DNA of 6,489 nucleotides from assembly GCA_900550355.1 (NCBI GenBank), contig URRT01000102.1:1-6489 (forward strand), in the 5' to 3' direction. How positions within the stretch are numbered: position 1 is the first letter of the stretch; every line of letters begins with the position of its first letter. The position numbers and the translations under genes are program-made. This document shows, one piece after another, positions 4,938-6,489 of the stretch. The notes under the pieces were generated by a model. It had not been told where the DNA came from and ran no database searches. It saw only the letters and a list, made by a program, of their open reading frames with translations. Origin of the DNA: an uncultured Collinsella sp. GTDB lineage: Bacteria; Actinomycetota; Coriobacteriia; Coriobacteriales; Coriobacteriaceae.

Positions 4938-6116
4938 ATGAACGTACTTGTTGTCAACGCCGGCAGCTCAAGCCTTAAATATCAGCTTTTGGATACCGAT
5001 ACCCGCGAGGTTTTCGCCAAGGGCAACTGCGAACGTATCGGTTCGGACATGGGCATCTTTGGCCACTCCGAGAACGGTGGCGCCAAGCAGACCGAGGAGG
5101 TCCCTTTCCCCGATCATCGCTCTGCTATCGCTCGTGTGCTCGAGGAGCTCGAGAAGACCGACTTTACGATTGATGGCATTGGTCATCGTATCGTTCAGGG
5201 CGGCTGGCACTTCGATGATTCCGCAGTTGTCGACGACGAGGTTATGGCCAAGATTCTCGAGGTGGCCCCGCTCGCCCCACTGCACAACTACGGCGAGGCC
5301 GCGGCGATTGAGTATTGCCGTGAGAAGTATCCGGAGCTGCCCAACGTGGCGGTCTTCGACACCTCGTTCCACATGACCATGCCCGAGGTCGCCTATACCT
5401 ACGCGCTGCCCAAGGACGTGTGCGACAAGTACCACGTGCGCAAGTACGGCGCCCACGGCACGAGCCACCGCTATGAGTGGATGATGGCCAAGGAGATCCT
5501 GGGTTCGCGCTGCCACCGTCTGCTTTCGTGCCATTTGGGTAACGGTGCTTCGCTCGCTGCTATCGAGGACGGCGTGTGCCGCGACACCACGATGGGCCTC
5601 ACGCCGCTCGACGGTTTGATGATGGGTACCCGTTGCGGTTCCATCGACCCGGCTACCGTGTGTTACCTGCAGCGCGAGGGCGGCTACAGCTACCAGGAAG
5701 TCGACGACATGATGAACAAGCAGTCCGGCCTGCTTGCCATCTCGGGTATCTCCAACGATGCCCGTGACATCCGTACACGCGCCTCCGAGGGTGACGAGCG
5801 CTGCCTGCTCGCCTTCGATATGTTCGCATACAAGGCCATGCAGCAGGCCGGTTCCATGATCGCTTCCATGGCGGGCGTGGACACCATCCCCTTTACCGCC
5901 GGCATCGGCGAGAACGATTGGTCGATCCGCAAGGCCTTCTGCGACTGCTTTGAGTGGCTGGGCGTACGCATCGACAACAACAAGAACCGCGAGGCCGTGG
6001 GCAACGGCCCGCAGGTCATCAGCGCTGCCGGTTCCGCCGTCACGGTCATGGTCATCCCCACCGACGAGGAATACATGATCGCCCACGACGTCGAGCGCCT
6101 GACCAAGAACAACTAA
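4938..6116 (+). CDS. ackA: Acetate kinase, second copy, canonical active site
   Basis: This is a second acetate kinase, also 392 residues and about 60% identical to the first copy by hand alignment, with one compensating single-residue gap near residue 270 and another in the C-terminal region. Active-site blocks are complete: NAGSSSLK (7-14), GHRIVQGG with Arg84, APLHN with His116, DTSFH with Asp141, YGAHGTSH with His173, CHLGNGAS with Asn202, MGTRCGSIDPA with Arg232, FTAGIGE and PTDEEYMIA with Glu377. It keeps Ser12, Asn202 and the His after HGTS, which the first copy has lost, but shares Trp90 where the reference enzyme has Glu97. AAAGGAG at 4927-4933, 4 nt before ATG, sets the start. It has a candidate promoter upstream and a strong terminator downstream, so it is probably its own transcription unit. 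It is the better candidate for the standard acetate kinase of the cell; the partner phosphotransacetylase gene is not in the window. Confidence 0.95.
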   Translation: MNVLVVNAGSSSLKYQLLDTDTREVFAKGNCERIGSDMGIFGHSENGGAKQTEEVPFPDHRSAIARVLEELEKTDFTIDGIGHRIVQGGWHFDDSAVVDDEVMAKILEVAPLAPLHNYGEAAAIEYCREKYPELPNVAVFDTSFHMTMPEVAYTYALPKDVCDKYHVRKYGAHGTSHRYEWMMAKEILGSRCHRLLSCHLGNGASLAAIEDGVCRDTTMGLTPLDGLMMGTRCGSIDPATVCYLQREGGYSYQEVDDMMNKQSGLLAISGISNDARDIRTRASEGDERCLLAFDMFAYKAMQQAGSMIASMAGVDTIPFTAGIGENDWSIRKAFCDCFEWLGVRIDNNKNREAVGNGPQVISAAGSAVTVMVIPTDEEYMIAHDVERLTKNN

Positions 6117-6138
6117 CGCGCGTATTTGCAAGTAAACG

Positions 6139-6174
6139 AAAGGCCTCCAGAGCAACAGCTCCGGAGGCCTTTTT
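6139..6174 (+). terminator. Strong intrinsic terminator after the second ackA
   Basis: AAAGGCCTCC (6139-6148) and GGAGGCCTTT (6163-6172) form a perfect 10-bp stem. After one A/C mismatch the stem continues as GAGC (6150-6153) with GCTC (6158-6161) around an AACA loop. A run of five T (6170-6174) closes it. It lies 22 nt after the ackA stop codon and is the clearest terminator in the window. The A-rich 5' side means it may also stop transcription from the minus strand. Confidence 0.92.
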
Positions 6175-6322
6175 ACTAGCAGGCGGAAATTTCAGTCCCA
6201 AAGTGATCATCATCAGCAATGCCTGTGCTCCCAGCAACGGCACCCGATCATTCAGATCCTCAGCTCCAGCTCGTAGCCAAGCCGCCGTCCACCCCAGATA
6301 CCCTGATTGCTACGTGGCGGTA

Positions 6323-6453
6323 GAAGGCCGTACGGGCTAACCCCTGAAAACAATCCGCAGACCAGAAACGCCCCCGTTCGTAGCTCCGGAGGAGCAGAAC
6401 GGGGGCGTTTCATTGGTCGAGGACGTTTTCAGGGGTTAGCCCGTACGGCCTTC
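6323..6453. repeat. 131-nt nested palindrome with 29-bp perfect inverted arms (REPIN-like)
   Basis: The outer arms at 6323-6351 and 6425-6453 are perfect inverted repeats of 29 bp. The left arm starts GAAGGCCGTACGGGC and ends CCCCTGAAAAC. Inside lie a 5-bp stem, GACCA (6360-6364) with TGGTC (6414-6418), then a 14-bp perfect stem (6366-6379 with 6397-6410), then GCTCC (6383-6387) with GGAGC (6391-6395) around GGA. In all, about 53 base pairs use 106 of 131 nt. Each outer arm also contains its own 8-bp palindrome CCGTACGG. No target-site duplication is evident at the ends. The layout of paired, inverted, self-palindromic units recalls REP doublets (REPINs) or a small MITE, but it could also be a one-off regulatory or terminator structure. 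Copy number cannot be judged from one window. Confidence 0.85.
6366..6413. terminator. Bidirectional terminator-like hairpin inside the palindrome
   Basis: AAACGCCCCCGTTC (6366-6379) and GAACGGGGGCGTTT (6397-6410) are perfectly complementary over 14 bp, with a short inner GCTCC/GGAGC stem. A GC-rich core bounded by AAA on the left and TTT on the right is the typical form of a terminator usable in both directions, though the T run is only three before C-A-T. It may serve a convergent gene beyond the right edge as well as backing up the ackA2 terminator. Confidence 0.6.
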
Positions 6454-6489
6454 GGGCGAGTGCGTGCGCTACTCAGCCATCTGAGCCTG

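Larger units (their letters stand above)
6175..6489. other. Gene-free stretch holding a large nested palindrome
   Basis: No coding region can be supported here. Open frames on both strands either run through the ackA2 terminator or antisense to ackA2, and none has a ribosome-binding site with a sensible start. Bases 6175-6322 show no repeat, promoter or RNA fold that I recognise. Bases 6323-6453 form the nested palindrome described separately. The last 36 bases are too short to assign; a minus-strand stop (TAG, read at 6471-6469) could end a gene lying beyond the window, but this is untestable here. Confidence 0.5.

Noticed and set aside
4669..4941. Plus-strand frame overlapping the ackA1 3' end and reaching the ackA2 start codon
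   Set aside because: It is out of frame with ackA1, crosses the ackA1 terminator and has no ribosome-binding site; it is a shadow frame.
6052..6310. Minus-strand open frame with a protein-like stretch (LNDRVPLLGAQALLMM) between the palindrome and ackA2
   Set aside because: It has only a GTG start without a clear ribosome-binding site, runs through the strong ackA2 terminator and ends antisense to ackA2.
6323..6453. Integron attC site
   Set aside because: The GTTAGCC in the right arm nearly fits the GTTRRRY core, but it misses one position. The arms are perfectly paired without extrahelical bases, and no integrase or cassette array is visible.
6469..6489. Minus-strand reading QAQMAE-stop at the right edge as the 3' end of a convergent gene
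   Set aside because: Seven codons are too few to judge; other frames also contain stops nearby. The nested terminator-like hairpin would fit such a gene, but this stays unproven.

Overview
The window looks like chromosome of a high-GC Gram-positive gut actinobacterium, most likely Coriobacteriia and probably Collinsella. This rests on GC-rich codon use in the housekeeping genes, the xseA-xseB-HIT order and the look of the acetate kinases. The taxonomic call is recognition, not a database result. All supported genes lie on the plus strand.

Positions 1-1262 hold a housekeeping block. It contains the 3' end of xseA and all of xseB (the two subunits of exonuclease VII), then a small histidine-triad (HIT) nucleotide-binding protein. 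The HIT gene appears to have its own -10 box, a perfect TATAAT lying inside a short dyad.

Positions 1304-3474 hold a lower-GC pair: a LysR-type regulator and a 12-TM major facilitator transporter of unknown substrate. Sampled 60-nt lines are about 43-47% GC here, against about 65-68% in the neighbours. The pair looks like an accessory cassette lodged between housekeeping genes. It carries unusual RNA-level signals: a terminator-like GC hairpin plus T6 inside the regulator's coding sequence, and two abutting perfect hairpins between regulator and transporter. A 15-bp hairpin closes the transporter unit.

Positions 3596-6116 hold two tandem acetate kinase genes of equal length (392 codons), about 60% identical at protein level by hand count. 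Each has its own Shine-Dalgarno sequence and its own intrinsic terminator, so they look like separately expressed paralogues and not a simple operon. No phosphotransacetylase gene is visible. The first copy (AckA1) differs from the family consensus at several active-site positions (S12T, N211S and HGTSH to HGTSY, in Methanosarcina thermophila numbering where given). The second copy keeps the consensus there.

Positions 6117-6489 contain no convincing gene. They hold the strong ackA2 terminator, then a 131-nt nested palindrome: 29-bp perfect inverted arms flanking a 14-bp perfect terminator-like hairpin. Each outer arm carries its own CCGTACGG palindrome. This REPIN-like structure is the most unexplained thing in the window.
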